Of a stretch of DNA of 64,000 nucleotides, positions 11,881-25,268 are shown one piece after another (the first letter of the stretch is position 1; every line of letters starts with the position of its first letter). The notes below the pieces were generated by a model. The model was given only the letters and a program-made list of their open reading frames with translations, was not told the DNA's origin and ran no database searches. This DNA comes from Atrichornis clamosus (taxonomy: Eukaryota > Chordata > Aves > Passeriformes > Menuridae), in the NCBI GenBank assembly GCA_013400975.1, contig WBMZ01002687.1, positions 1 to 64,000 of the forward strand. Direction: 5' to 3'. A program made the translations under genes and the position numbers.

Positions 11881-12138
11881 CATAGAATCATAGAGTCACA
11901 GAATGACTTGGGTTGGAAGGATCCTTAAGGATCACCTAGTTCCAACTCCCCTGCTGTGGACTGGGATACCTTTCACTACACCAGGTTGCTCTGTGCTCCA
12001 CCCAACCTGGCCTTAGACATCTCCAGGGATATGGCATTCACAACTTCTCTGGACAACCTGTTCCAGTGCCTCACCACTCTCACAGTAAGGAATTTTTTCC
12101 TAATATCTAATCTAAACCTATATTCTTTCTATATCTGA
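11881..12138 (-). mobile_element. CR1 LINE, 3' end fragment
   Basis: The left boundary is catagaatcatagagtcaca followed by gaatgacttgggttggaagg, a reverse-complemented CR1 3' tail. The rest follows the family in order: ccaactcccctgctgtggac, ccaacctggccttagacatc, tgcctcaccactctcacagt and ttcctaatatctaatctaaa. Similarity fades near 12138. It belongs to the same broad subfamily and orientation as the copy at 10334 and lies about 1.5 kb from it. The open frame at 11956-12138 is antisense CR1 and not a gene. Confidence 0.93.
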
Positions 12139-12149
12139 CTGCAAGAGAC

Positions 12150-12789
12150 TGAAATGGTTTAAACATTGTTAAGAACACTGAAGGACTTAGTCTATTATGA
12201 CAAAACTGTATAAAGAAGTGACCACCGAAGCCCACAGACTCATTTGCTGAGGCCAGGTTTGCACACATTGCCCCCAGTCGAGGCTGGAGGACGAGAGTTT
12301 TTGGATGTGTGATGGCATAACCTCTGGTCAGCTTAAAACAGGGAGTAAACACCCATCTTCCCTTACATAATCTGGCTCAGTTGTAAAACTCCCTTCCTGG
12401 GAAGGCCACATACACACGGGACATTCACATGAGAGGCAGCTGAGGAGGTGCCATAAACCATCAAAGACCCCTAAAGCACTACCCGGACTCATTTGTGAGT
12501 CCTTGCACCAGAGGACTGTCCATGATCCAGGTGTTGCAACAGATCCAGAGTCTGTTACAAGAGACAGGGTAAAATTTCCCAAAAATAACACAGGGGAGGT
12601 ATCTGGGTATTCCCACCTGTCCTGAACATATATTAATCCATTGAACTCCATGTTTCACAGGACTGTCACCACTAAGACTAGAAGAGGACTAAAGGCACAT
12701 CATCAGAATCCACAGAGCGGTGATGTTTTTCTACGTTCTCTCTCTGTCACTCTCTTTCCCTCCCCACACCCTCCCCACACCCCTTTCTC

Positions 12790-12843
<54 letters not shown>

Positions 12844-12936
12844 CGCCCCCCACCCTCACATTTACTTAAATGTGAATTTACTTAAGTTTAAATAAAATCT
12901 GTAATATTGACTTCAGTGTTTGGTCTCATTTGCACA
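12150..12936 (+). mobile_element. Possible solo LTR of an endogenous retrovirus (tentative)
   Basis: This compositionally distinct block begins tgaaatggtttaaac and could end tttggtctcatttgcaca, so TG...CA ends are possible. It holds a TATA-like tataaa at 12209-12214, a long pyrimidine/CT tract, and an aataaa at 12891-12896 about 40 bases before the proposed end. That order, with a polyadenylation signal near a short terminal segment, is LTR-like. Against it, I see no target-site duplication at these ends, no second copy in the window, and the exact boundaries are a guess. No retroviral coding sequence is present. The 107-codon frame on the - strand inside it (12328-12651) resembles nothing known. 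Confidence 0.3.
12794..12841. repeat. (TC)n microsatellite, about 24 units
   Basis: An uninterrupted TC dinucleotide run of about 48 bases is flanked by ccctttctctattt on the left and a C-rich run (cccgccccccaccctc) on the right. The alternating Ser-Leu peptide encoded across it is a by-product of the repeat. Confidence 0.97.
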
Positions 12937-15320
12937 TTAATTTGGGCAGAGGCATCTCTCTAATAATTGTAATAATGAGAACTTAACCCTGACTGTATTT
13001 CTTCCTTTGAAAACAGACTGGCAATGGCTGTCTGGGATCAAAGCTTTTTAAGTTGGAATATTGCTGATCCCACTTGCTGCTGTTCCACAAGTTTTCTATG
13101 CAAGTGCTGCTGAAAGCTGTTTGAGAGCTTCCACTGAGTTCCAGTAGATTCATTAAGGTAATTGGAACCAAGAGTTATTTATTGCTGCCCACATTGATTT
13201 TGTATAGCACATAGATAAATGATAGTGCTGGACAAAGTTTTTCTCTGGCAAATCAATTGAACTGTGCAACAAAGTCATCTGACTTTTGTACTTTAAAATG
13301 GTGGTCCATTGGTATTCAGACCACATGTAATCTTATTATATTGTAATGGTTTTAAATACCCAAACCATTCCAGGCTAATTCATATCGCTTTCCTCTACCA
13401 ATCATTGCATGTGAGGATTAGATATTGCACACATTAATGCTTTTCACGTACCAAATTGGTCTTTTTTTGCAAATCTGAATAAACTGAAATGGTTGAAGTA
13501 GTATATCCTTGGTTACCAAGCTATTGTACTAGATTTGGAACCTCAAGAATGTTTAGGAACAATAGTGCTGTCCTGCACATCATTCTGGTAACCAAAACAA
13601 TGTCTAAAAAGTACCAAGAAGCAGAATGGCGAGAGCTGAGAGAGACAGTAGTGATTATGACATTTCACAATGGAGTCAGTCGGAGTTACACCACTCTGCT
13701 CAAGCTGACCACATAGCCCATCCTGCCTCTTCCACAGCAGCTAATACTTCCACTAGTATTGAGGGCAAATATTCTGAGAATATGAGCACAAAACCATGAG
13801 ACTACTTCAGCCAACATTTTGTGCTTTTGATGACTTCAGTGATTATCTGCATGAGAGGAAGAATTGGCTTGGTAAAAAGAAGGTTAAATTTATGACTAAA
13901 ATAAGAATGTCTTAACTAATGTCTCAGAAGTAGGTTTTCTCACTCTGATACAGTCCTGAGGATGAAGATTATCAACTGTAATTTCAGCAAAGATAAATGA
14001 GATACATTATGACTTCATTGTTCTTGTATGAGTCTGTCCATACCATACCCCAGTTAGTGTATTCTGCTTATTCTTGATTCATTGCATCCTGGATATCACC
14101 CTGTAAAATCACTTTATTTTTCTAAAATTCATCAACTTTTCTTAATGTGTTGAAAATATTCTGCAGTCTCTGTTGGGCTTCTGTGCAGGCGGAAAGCCCT
14201 TGAACTTTTGCATGAATGCTGTTATTTTATTTTTCTTATTTGCAACCATGAACTCCTTAAAAGTTTAATTACACAGTTTTTTAAAGATTAATTTAAACTC
14301 ATGAATCTGTCTGAATTTCTTTTTTGAAGTTTTCACAGAAGTAATTTATTCTTAGAGTGATGAGGCAAACTGAGCTGAGTGGGATTTCTTCTTCTTTGCT
14401 TTCCATAACCTATACAGGCCAGAGCAACATGTTTAAGAAGAAACTGGAGTAAAATGGACTTTTGTTAATTTCTGAGAAAATAATCATAGTTTGCTCAGAT
14501 TTATTAAGCCAAAAATTCATATTTTCAGCTTAGTTCCCTGCAGGTGCATTCTTATTCTCTCTAGTGTTTCTCAGACTTCTAAGTGGCTGCTTTCTGAATC
14601 ATTTGTTCTTTCTCTGATACTTTATTCTAACACAACTTCACAATTATGTGCACAACTAAGAGAGGAAAAATGCCCAAACTAGCTTAACAGATAGATAAAC
14701 ACCCTTGGGGAATCAATTTTGATTCCAAAGCTTCATTACTCATTCTATAATATTCCATTCAGTTATCTATCAGATGTATATTAGGCAGGTTGTTAATGGA
14801 TTTAGTCAGATTGCGGAAGGATCCACTCTTCACAGCTAGGCTGACAAACTGTTTTTCCTAAAGATGCTTATTTTCTTTTTGTCTAATTGTCATTATATGT
14901 TTTGTAGGGCCTCATAACTGGTTTTTTAATGACTAAATATACGTGTACATATATGTGTAAGTATACCTGCATACACATGCAAATATCTTCACATTCTCTT
15001 TAACTATACAGAGCCAAATACTAGAGTTTTTCTTTGACTTATTTGCTGTGTGCTGTATCTGTCAATAACTGAATAATGAATTCTGAATTTGGAACACTTT
15101 CAAGTTTTCAAACATACCTGTGATCCTACTGAGGAAAAAAAATTAAAAGATTTTAGTCCAGCAGTACCACTTCCATTAAAAAAAGATGCATTCTAGCTCA
15201 CTATAGCTCATCTTGCTTTCTGAGAAGTAGCTGAACATGCTCAAAAAAAAAAGCATTTTTTGCTCAAAGGAAATTTTTCTAGAATTATTTTTGCTCTAAA
15301 GTCTTACTTTCAATTGCTGT
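12937..15320. other. Non-coding DNA, no clear feature
   Basis: No gene or repeat family is recognised. Small TA/TG-rich patches lie near 14936-14985. Open frames are 75 codons or fewer. Confidence 0.5.
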
Positions 15321-15321
15321 T

Positions 15322-15332
15322 GCTTTTCCTCC

Positions 15333-15365
<33 letters not shown>

Positions 15366-15404
15366 TCTTCTTCTTCTTCCTCTTCTTATTCCTCTTCTTC
15401 TTCT
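15322..15404. repeat. Polypyrimidine CTT/CCT array with 30-bp higher-order period
   Basis: From 15322 to 15387 the + strand is purely pyrimidine. One A at 15388 interrupts it, and it continues to 15404. The motif cctc recurs at 15331, 15349, 15361, 15379 and 15391, spacings of 18, 12, 18 and 12. This defines a 30-bp unit (15331-15360, 15361-15390, then a partial third). The two full units differ by a single base. The Phe/Leu-rich frame across it is a repeat artefact. Confidence 0.95.
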
Positions 15405-18400
15405 GTCTTACTTACAGCTTGAAGAGTAAATTTTTGTTTACTTCCTAATGAAAACCATGAAACAGATATTTTTAATAATATTTGTTTCTAGGGTATCAGA
15501 AAATACCCATCGTTCCACCAGAACTCAAGGACAAGGCATAGCAGAGAATATAAAGAATGTGTGTTGTCTCTCTGAGACTATTTTGTAACGCCTGTAGTGG
15601 GGATTGCCCTTGTGAGCCAAGACAATAATAAAAATAATTGTGAAGATGGTGCCTATGGATTTTTTTTTCTTGTAGAAAAAACTCTGATATGAGTTGCTGT
15701 AGATTTATAATGGGAGTCAGCCAGTAGTGTGTCAGCCAGCTCTTTTAGGGAAGCTGCATCACTTACATAGATTTATGACCCTGAAAGGTACCAAAAGATG
15801 CTACAAGCTTCTTCTGGGTGCTGCAGCTGGGTGAAATATCTACAAAATTTCCTGCAGCTCATTCAATAATGAATCACTTGGAGTGGGATGGAATTTAGAC
15901 ATTGAAATACCAGTCAGTTACTTTGAAAAACACTCTGCTTTCAACTGCTAGTAATCAGAATCCATCAGTGCCTTGCTGCTTTTCAGAGCTATAGCCTTAA
16001 ATTGCATTTAAATTGTGTTAACTAGACATAGATCCTAAATCCCAACACCAAAGCAGGATCCAGAAACAAGACATACCACTACCAAAATCATTTTTGGGAG
16101 CTCAATCCAACATGAAAGTGTCCAGTTAAATTCAATGTATCACAGATTGCTGTTCCACTTTTCACTTTCAAAAGGTTATCTGAAGAAGGGGGTGTGTGGG
16201 GGTGTGACATTTCTTTTTCTGTGATAGCCTCACGTCTGGAGAGCTTCCCGAGGGAGTATGAGTGCTTGATTCTCTTTTCTTCCTGTGAAGTTTAGTTCAT
16301 GTATGCAACTGGGCCTCAGCAATGAAGTTCTGTGCCTGCCATCATCATTCTCACAACACATCATGAGGGGCAGGGGAAGTGGAGTAAGACTTTAACTCCC
16401 AAGTCAAGAATTTTTCCCCATAAATGCTTACATAAAAAACAAAGCTTTCAGAATACTGAGCTGAAATAAAATACAAAGAAAGGGTCACTGTGTACTGAAA
16501 TCGCTCTATAAAATAGAAAAACATGGGCAGTTTACCTAGATTAATACAAGCCCATGGAGTATCAGCTGTCCCAAGGAACTGGCAAAAGTGATTGACTTGA
16601 ATCTATAAATTTCAACATCTGATTGCCAATTCCAGCTAAGGTTGGAAAGGAACAAGAAAATATCCCCTGAGACTAATACCATCCCAACAGTTTAGAGGGC
16701 TGTCAAAGCAATGATTGGCACGTGGCTGCGTGGCACCTGGAAGCCTTGCAGACCTTCCATCCAGCGCCACAGAGAAGGGCTCAGGGGACAATCACAGCAA
16801 TTAATTGTTTTGCCGTCTTTTGCTCACACTTTGCGGTCAGCTACAGTTATGATTTGTTTTGATGGTTGGTTGGGGGTTTTTTTCTGCTCATTTTATGTTC
16901 TATTTACAAACTATAGTGTCAAAATATGTCCTGCATAGCTGACACTGAAATTATTTGTCCTGGGATTTGAATTGGCAAGTACTAGAATCACTGGGCCAGA
17001 ACTGCCTGCAATGTATGTGCTTTGCCCAATAAATAATAACAGATGCTCATCTGCAATAAAATAGCTGGAGCATTACACTATATAAAATATATTGAACAGA
17101 ACAAAATGTGAGAAATTTTCAGACCTTTATTAGGACAGTTATCTCTTCTTTGCAAAATAAATATACTCAGGAATGAAATTTTATTTAGAAGAAATCTTTA
17201 ATTCTTGGGTAGCTAGATTCTTTCCACTTCTATACTAATTTTTAGCCTATCATTTGTCTAAAACTCATTTAATATTAGTTGAATAATATCAATAATACTT
17301 TTCCAAAGCAGTGTTGTCCCAAACTTACAAATAAGCTACTCCTGAACAGAGACTTCTAAACCAACATTTCCAAAATTCTCTTCCTAAAATCAGGTTACTA
17401 ATGTGGATTTGAGGAGTTACCAACCCATTTCAATATTTCCTGAATACATATAAAATATTATTTAAGTCAATTATAACTCCTGATATTTGGTTGCTGTAAA
17501 ACTCAGGACACGTTTTACAGTGAAGGAGTATGAATTAGAGAAGTGAAATGAAACATAGTGTTTCTAATATCTATCTAGGCTCCTAATTTAACTGCCACAT
17601 TAAATTAGGTAAAAAGGCCCCACCCTTGCTGTCTCAGATCTCTCCTGAATACTTTATGCTTCGCTTGAGTAAAATTGTATTTTTCTCTTCCATATTCTTT
17701 TGCTACTTTACATCCTACTTCTAAGGAGTGGCCCATAATTGTTTATGCACAAAGTCGTTATTCTGAAGTGGTATTAATGTCTAAATTATTGGTTCATTGC
17801 ATTTCTGTAATTCTTCCTAGCAGGTATTTACTTAAAGAGAAAAACAACAAAAAAGGATCATTATTAGCTGGTTTCCAAACCCTCTTTTGTTGCTGGAAGT
17901 GATTTCCCCTGCAAGTCAATGTTATTGAGTGTGACACTGCCAAACCCCAGCGTCCCAGATCTGCAGCACCAGTGGTGCCCACACCTGACAGCCACAGCAC
18001 CTACTGGCCCTTGGTGAAAGAGCTCAGGTATATCACAATATTATGGTAGTGCAGCTTAAGTTTCAAGTAAGAAAATGAGATTTTTGAGCACAGAATATGT
18101 TGGGAGTAACAATAACTTGAGTAGCTCACCACTTGCCAAGCTCTGAAACCAGGGAGCCAGAAGTGAGTCTCCCCTTGTGCCTCGCCTTGGTTGATCCCCT
18201 TGTCACTCACACCTAAAGCAGATATTACTTCTGGAAATTTACTGTAAACTGTAAACTGAACTGACCTTTTTGGCTAGATCTTCTAAAAACTGCAAACTGT
18301 AACATTTCTGTGTGCCTTACACTAACGATGTACAACACTATCAGAATCAGAGAGCAGCACACTGTCAGGAGTCAGGACAAGAGACAGGGTAGGTAGTGTT

Positions 18401-18466
18401 CTATATGCCTTTGCAGCTCTGTGAAAGCTTTCTTTCAATAAATATTAGATATCAGATGATATGGGG
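15405..18466. other. Non-coding DNA, no clear feature
   Basis: No gene or interspersed repeat is recognised. A caattaattg palindrome (homeodomain-type core) lies at about 16798-16807 in a somewhat more G+C-rich neighbourhood (16710-16860). That could be a conserved element, but nothing in this single sequence proves it. Confidence 0.5.
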
Positions 18467-18505
18467 TTTTTTTGTTTGTTTGTTTGTTTGTGGGTTGTTT
18501 TGTTT
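18467..18505. repeat. (TTTG)n microsatellite
   Basis: Six TTTG units follow a T run and end near 18491. An imperfect gggttgttttgttt extends the tract. Confidence 0.9.
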
Positions 18506-21500
18506 AAATACAAAATTTTCCATAATGATTCTAGCAATTGGGACTTTGACTTAGAAATTCCAAAGGAAATAGACAAATCCATTCAATTTTCCATATAATA
18601 ACTGTCATATCTTCTGCACTGAAATGATTTACAGGAAATACAAGATTTGGATATTTCATCAGAAAATGTTCTGACTTTTTAGAGAAAAAGCGGTATAAAG
18701 GAACAGGCTCAACAACTATTGGTAAGGAAAGAAACAGGTACTATAGGAGGATGTACTATATATTACCCCAGCCCATATGGAGAAAGAAACTCAAGATGTT
18801 CTGAAGGAAATAATGAACTGACAGGCAATTTAGCAGGGATTTTCTTTGGATGTCCTCTGCAGCGCTCCCTGCTGCCTCCACCACTGCTGTCAGATGGTAG
18901 GAGTCCTGGAGTGCAGTGGTAAGAGGGACACTCTGAAATTCAGATCACTTTTACCCAACACCGTCAGCGACTGTAAATTCCACTGTTAATGCCCAAATAC
19001 CTGGGAAAGCCCACAGTCTCAGAAACCTTTCTCATGGACGTCTTTACACCATTAAACTTTAGGGAGAAGCATGGCTTCCAGCCCACCCTTTCTTCCTCTC
19101 TTTTTTCCATCCTAACAGGTCAGCAGGTGCTGTTCAGCAGCTTTATTCCAAATGGTGTCCATAATACATTTTAACCCCTCCAAGGCAACCATGAATTCAA
19201 TTTCCATAGGGGATGCTGCTGAGACACAGGCACCAGCAGCTCTGTGGTAGTATGGCCCCTCTGCCACCACTTCTTGCTTCTGTTTTGCCTCTCTGCTCTT
19301 CAACACTTTATTCTGTTCGTACGTGAACTTCCTTTAGCCCACACTGCAGATGTTGTGAATGTTTGCTCTTCAAATCTAGAAAAACAGAATAATGGGATTT
19401 AACAAAACAATTTTATTGATATCCATTCAATATAGGCCAGCATCCACTGTATGTTACATGCATGTCTGCAGATGCTTGAAAGGACTAATCATAAAAGAGT
19501 TTGTAGCATGGGTATTCGTTCCGTGTGCTGACCCCTCAAAATGTCTCCTTCAGAAGACTGAACATTCTCCTTCTCCATTTTTAACAAGGGAAGCTAGGGA
19601 ATTAACTAATAATTCATGACAAAGCTACAATGAAAGTGAAAGTCTCAAAAAGTAGATAATATAGATGTATTGTATCAAAGATAGAAAAAAATGGAAAGGA
19701 TATTTTCAAGTTAAACTCAGCCACGGAAACTTTCATATCACAGGTGCATTTCTGGTGTTTAACATGCATTTTGTGACTGAAAAAGAGAAGGCTAGGTGTC
19801 AGATGAAAGTTGGTTATCTCGAGAACCACACACAAGCATTAACAAGTGCAGTAAATGATTCAAAGATCAAAAATCCATACATGACTGTCTCAAATCTTAA
19901 AAACAAAGGTTATTTTCACAATGAAGAAGGAAGCAATAAAATATGATTCTCCTGTTTATAAGTCAAAGGTGTCTCTTACCCACTTTTGTAGTTTCTATTA
20001 CATAACATCTAACATAAAACATGCACTTTAAACACCTTAGGATGCTCAAGAGGATTTCACCTACTACTTTTCCATCTAGGAATCATAAGTCTTCAGAAAA
20101 ACTACAGATACAAGACACAAATCATTAAAAACATCATTTTGGGGTTTGCATCTCTGCTTGAAGTAGTTGATAGGAAAAGAAGCAAAGAACAAAACCATCA
20201 AAAAAGAAATCAAAAAAGCTGAACTAACATGCTTTAAAGTTAGGGAAAAAGAAATAGGGTTTAAGACTGCAACTTTGTTTTCAAGAGACTGCAGCACTAC
20301 TGCCACACACTGCCAAGGTGAAATGGTACTTCAGCAAATGAGAAGATTTTTTCCTCCCCTCTCCCTGCCTTCTGCTGAAGAAGAAAGCAAAAATAACAGA
20401 GCAGAAGCACCTTAGGCCAGTGTGCAACTAGAGTAATACTCTCCATACTTCTGCTCTAGTCAGTGCACGAACCATATGCTATTTTCTCTCACTTTGTTTT
20501 TTGTGTTTCAGAAATCATTCCTCCCTAGCCTTTTGCCATGAGCCAGACAGGAGTGACTCATATGTTCTAGGATTTAAAAGGCACATTCTGTAAGTACACT
20601 TAGTGAGTCTTACCTGCCAAAAATAAAGCTCCCCCAAGGTTCTTCAGAGATGAGTTGTCCAGTCTCCCTTAAAGCCCTGACTTCAATCACAGTATTGGTA
20701 TTTACAAGTGTTTTATCTTTCTTTTGTTAGGTTTTGAACTTCTTCTTGAACTTCTGAACTTATGCCAGAGTGATACAGCTCTGTTGTGCCTGCCACCAAC
20801 TCTACAGGAGGTACACTAGGAGGAGGTCAATGCTATAGTTATAAATGGCACCCAGGGTGTGAAGAAGTGAATATATAATTGTTCAGTTTTATTGATACTG
20901 GGAGGAAGTATGTCTTTAAGGCATTATATTCTGTGTTCCTGCACGTAGTTTCCATAACTAGACAATTAGGTAATTGCCCCTTACTGCTAGCTTAGAAGCA
21001 AAAGACACCAGAATTTCCCGTAATGCAACACCGAGAAAGAGAAAACATTGGGCCTGACCCAGCATTTTTAATGTCCTGTTTCCTGAGCCTTGAAACTCCA
21101 CCTCTCAAACATGAACAGAAATCTCTCCTGTCATGCACTGTTGTGTAGCCCTCAAAAATGTGTCAGCTGAGATAGCTGGGATATAATCTCTTCTGGGCAC
21201 ACTGGATTTTACCCTGTGTAAGCCGGCACCCACTTCAGAGTATGCAAATGTGTTGTGTGAAAGAAGGAACGCATAAGCTGAGTACAATCAAAAGAGGACC
21301 ACAAAAGGTAGTATTTGGCAAAGGAGCACAGAAAGGAAAGCCTTTTGTAGGATCAAAATTTATCAGTGTTTGTAGTGAGAAAAAGGTAAAGTAGCTCAAA
21401 GATCCACTTCAGAAAAATATTGCCACATGCTTATATTTCAGCTATTTTGTTGAAAGACATGTGAAGTCTTATCCATTTTCTTCTATACTGGGAAAGAAAT

Positions 21501-24500
21501 ACTATCATGAACAGAATGATTGCAGCATCGTTAAAATCATTAAGACTGTGTTACCATACCTCGTGTACATGGAGCATTCTTTCTAACACCTATGCCTGCA
21601 TTTATTCCTATTAAAGAGCAGTGCATTCTTGTACTGGTTCAGGGGAAGAAGTGCAAAGAAATATTATAGATAAGAATAGCAGGTGGTGTTTTTAGGATAA
21701 AGTCAGTGCAAATTTATCTCTCATGTTCACCTGAGATCCTTTTCCCTTCAAAGCTGACCTGACTACTAAGTTCAGTAACAGGAAAAGTTCAGAAACAGTA
21801 GGTGTTTCCTTAATTGAACTCTGGTGGGTATTATCAGCCCACTGCACAAGCAGTTATTCACACACTTATTTTTCTATTTATTTTTTTCAATAACCTTTCT
21901 TTTTAGGAACTTCTAAAGATTATTTTGTCCCCGAAAAGCTGCTTCTGTGCAACTGTGGAACTTACGGAAGATGCTGCCATACAGAAATCAGCAAATGATA
22001 ATAATTTACTCCTTTGGCTTAGCATTCTCCAGAAATCCTGAAATGGAAGAGATGCCAACAGAGGAGAACACTGCACTGGCACCGCTTCTCCCAATGGCAA
22101 TTTCATTCCTTTGGACACCACAGGGGAAGATGCTAGTGTTGAAACATGTCTTTTGCATATGAGAAGTATGTGGTCATGTCCATCCAATTTCTCAAATTTC
22201 TCATGAGCAGGTTTTCAAAGGGAGCAGGTAAATTGCCTTTCTTATGGTAGACAAAAAGCCCACTGAATTGGCACAGAAGCCCATGCTGGGTCTCAGCATT
22301 CCTGAATAAATGCTGAATAACTCCACCTCAAAGCCTGAGCATACTGAACCTCATTTTAGTGAGAAGGACAGCATTTTTTGTGCCCATTTACCTTAATTCA
22401 GAAGAACGTTTTGTGGTTTTCCCTGTAAGTTCAGGCACTGCCATGTGTCAACTCTTTAGTAGCAAGGTGAATCCAGTTGACTTTGATGCCCCTTGGCTGG
22501 AAATCTAACACAGTGAAATACGCAAACTGCCTTTGTTCAGATTTAGATTTGGATTCAAGTCATGGCATTTCTAAGTTTAAAAGAGCATGTCAAGCATGTA
22601 ATAATAGTATAAAATCTAACCATTAATTAACATTTTGACAATGCCTCCAGTGTGAGAATTAGTGCAGTAAAATCAAGTATGCTAACAAAAGCCAAGAGAA
22701 CAAAAAAAAATTTTTAAATACAGCCTTATGGAGACTTTTCATTCTATTCTAACAAAAAGGAATTTAGAATATGTACCATCTTGAAAGGGCTTTGGATTTA
22801 AGGTGAGAACACAAAGTACATTTATTAAATTCTATTGCAAAACTCACAAAAAACCTTCAGGGTTTTTGCACAACATTTACGGAAATGTTTATTAAATATC
22901 AAGTATATTCACAATAAAAATGTCACAGGACTTCTGAGAACCAATGATACTCCATATTGTAGTATTATTGTCTGGTTTTTTTGACCAGCATTTAAATATT
23001 CTTAGACCATGTCTATTTATGGTAGAAAATGAACATGATCGTAAATTTTGAGTGATGCAAGGGGAAACAATCAAAATGAAAGACAATGTTTTGTCTCTGA
23101 TCATTAGCGCTCCTGAGAGTATCATTAAGTCCTCTAAAAACAGTAGCAGAGCAGATACGTTTCTCAGATGTACTGTAAAACATACTGAAGCTTAGCTGTT
23201 ATTGTCTGCAGCCTTGGAAGCGTGCAGTCCCTATAAACAGAGCTCTCCAACAACTCCATTGTCCTCTCCCACAGAAAAGACACCTGCTAACACAGCTGTG
23301 CCTCATTCTCTCAGCTAAAGGACATAGGATGCCATCACATTTATGGGACATCTCCAAGGAGCCTGACTACAGCATCTCAGCATAGCATCAGAGAGCATCT
23401 GAGAAAAAGACCAAAAGAAAAGTGAGTTTTCTTTTATCTCCTTACCCTGTGTGGAACCCTTGCTGAAGAGAGACTTTCCAGACATATGGTACATCTCAGG
23501 GCCTGAAAATATGTGGTAGTGTTTCCTAACAATTTCAGTATACATTAATAATATTTCAAAATTTTACTAAATTATCTCAGTTTCTTCACCTAAGCTATTT
23601 AACCCATATGATTACAACACTCAGAACAGTCTATGAAAAAGAAGGCTTTGTGATATGGCATGTGTTTTATGCCTATTTAAAATAACATATTCCCAAGATG
23701 ACCTGACATGTACATGAAAGTTTTCTGTAACTGATTTGATTTTAAGAACACTTTTCCACAGATATTTGCTGATTATTCTTAGTTTCACTATAGAGTTTAA
23801 AATAGTTCTTAGTTTTAGATTATGTTCTTGGGCTTGCACTCCTTTTCCTCCATGTTAAATTTTTCAGTACATTTTCCTCACAGGGCACATTTCTGGTACT
23901 AACTGCCATCAATTTCCTTATCCTCAGGCACTGCAATGCCCATTGCTAATAATTCAACCAGTAAGGCTTCATAAGAAAACACTGTTAGCAAACAATAGAG
24001 CACTAGAGTAGGATTTCACAGGTATTAAAATTACAACTTGTAAACAATTCCATAAGACAAGCATTCTTACCTTTTTTTCTGTTTTCTCCTGATGAGTATT
24101 TTAGGAAATGAGAAATGGCAGGAATGCTAGCAGGAACAGTGCTTTAATCACGTATTAGACTAGCCATAATCTGAAATTTGTATTTGTTATCATGGTTATC
24201 TACACCACAGTGGGATAACAGAATGGAAACAAACAATATGACTTATGAGTCCAATGAAAACTAAGTAGCCCAGCTCAGATACTTGCAACTCTCTCCTCTC
24301 ATTTGATTTACAATCCACAACTTATTCTCCCAGAGGTAATATGATGGTTTTGGGGTTTTTTTGATTGCAGAGTGCTGTGGATCAGATCATGACTGCCTGT
24401 TAACAGTCAAGGCAAATGGTGAAATTTATGAAGCCTTTAGGTATGAATTTAAGCAATTAGCATTGTATTAACAAACTATAAATGTGATTTGAAGAGAATC

Positions 24501-25206
24501 CCTAAAGATATTCTCTGCTATCAAAAGCCATTTCTTTACTCCTTCTTTTAGCTGTCTGTAATAACTTAACCAAAAACGGGGGAATTAATGCCTCGGTCCC
24601 AAAAGGATAAGTTAGGACACCCTTTTCCTATAATAAGGCAAAATGAAAGCACATTTATAACACTTATACAACCTTCACAAATAGGAACTTAGCTCTCATC
24701 ATTGTGGTGGTGACAGCTTATATTTGAAGTAGTCCCAGGACAATTTCTTTTATCCTTCTTATTCTCAGCTAATCACAGGGAAAAGTTCTTGGCTATTCAC
24801 TATAAAATGCTGCAATAACTCTGTAACAATAAACATTCACTTTAGAAGGACACAGAAAATATTTTTTTCTCTCCATAGAAAAATATGAGTTACTGATGGA
24901 AAACCACTGAAAGCTCATATATTTTTCTCCAAAACTCATAATACTTTAGTTTCAAACTACCACCATTTACACCTCCTGCACCCTTTCTCTTGACAGGCCA
25001 TTGTGCTATCTTCTGCTGCTCAGTGTCTTCCACCCTTTTGGTTAGGAAAGTGTCATACTAGAAACGGTGAAATTTTGCCCCAAAACAAGTGTACACTGAG
25101 GCATAGCTGACCTCTGTAACCCAGCTCTTCACATGATTGCATAAGGGTCTAGCTCCGGGATTTTTTTCCCCTTTTAGAAAAAACAAGTTATCTACAGAAC
25201 TGTGAT
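18506..25206. other. Long non-coding stretch, no clear feature
   Basis: No CR1 or other repeat was recognised in about 6.7 kb. The longest frames are 94 codons on - (21903-22187) and 93 on + (19665-19946). The first overlaps an open frame on the opposite strand, has no recognisable domain, and is within chance expectation. The 18840-19300 and 21900-22170 patches are slightly richer in G+C than their surroundings. Confidence 0.5.
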
Positions 25207-25236
25207 ACAAACAAACAAACAAACAAACACCCCCCA

Positions 25237-25268
<32 letters not shown>
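25207..25268. repeat. Two abutting tetranucleotide microsatellites, (ACAA)n and (AATC)8
   Basis: Positions 25207-25230 are repeats of ACAA. A short C run (caccccccaaa) follows, and then exactly eight AATC units fill 25237-25268. A T/C run begins immediately after. The two arrays have different motifs separated by only a few bases. Confidence 0.96.

Noticed and set aside
12641..12895. Ser-Leu repeat protein
   Set aside because: It is a translation of the (TC)n microsatellite.
15260..15448. Phe-rich membrane-like peptide
   Set aside because: It is a translation of the polypyrimidine CTT array.
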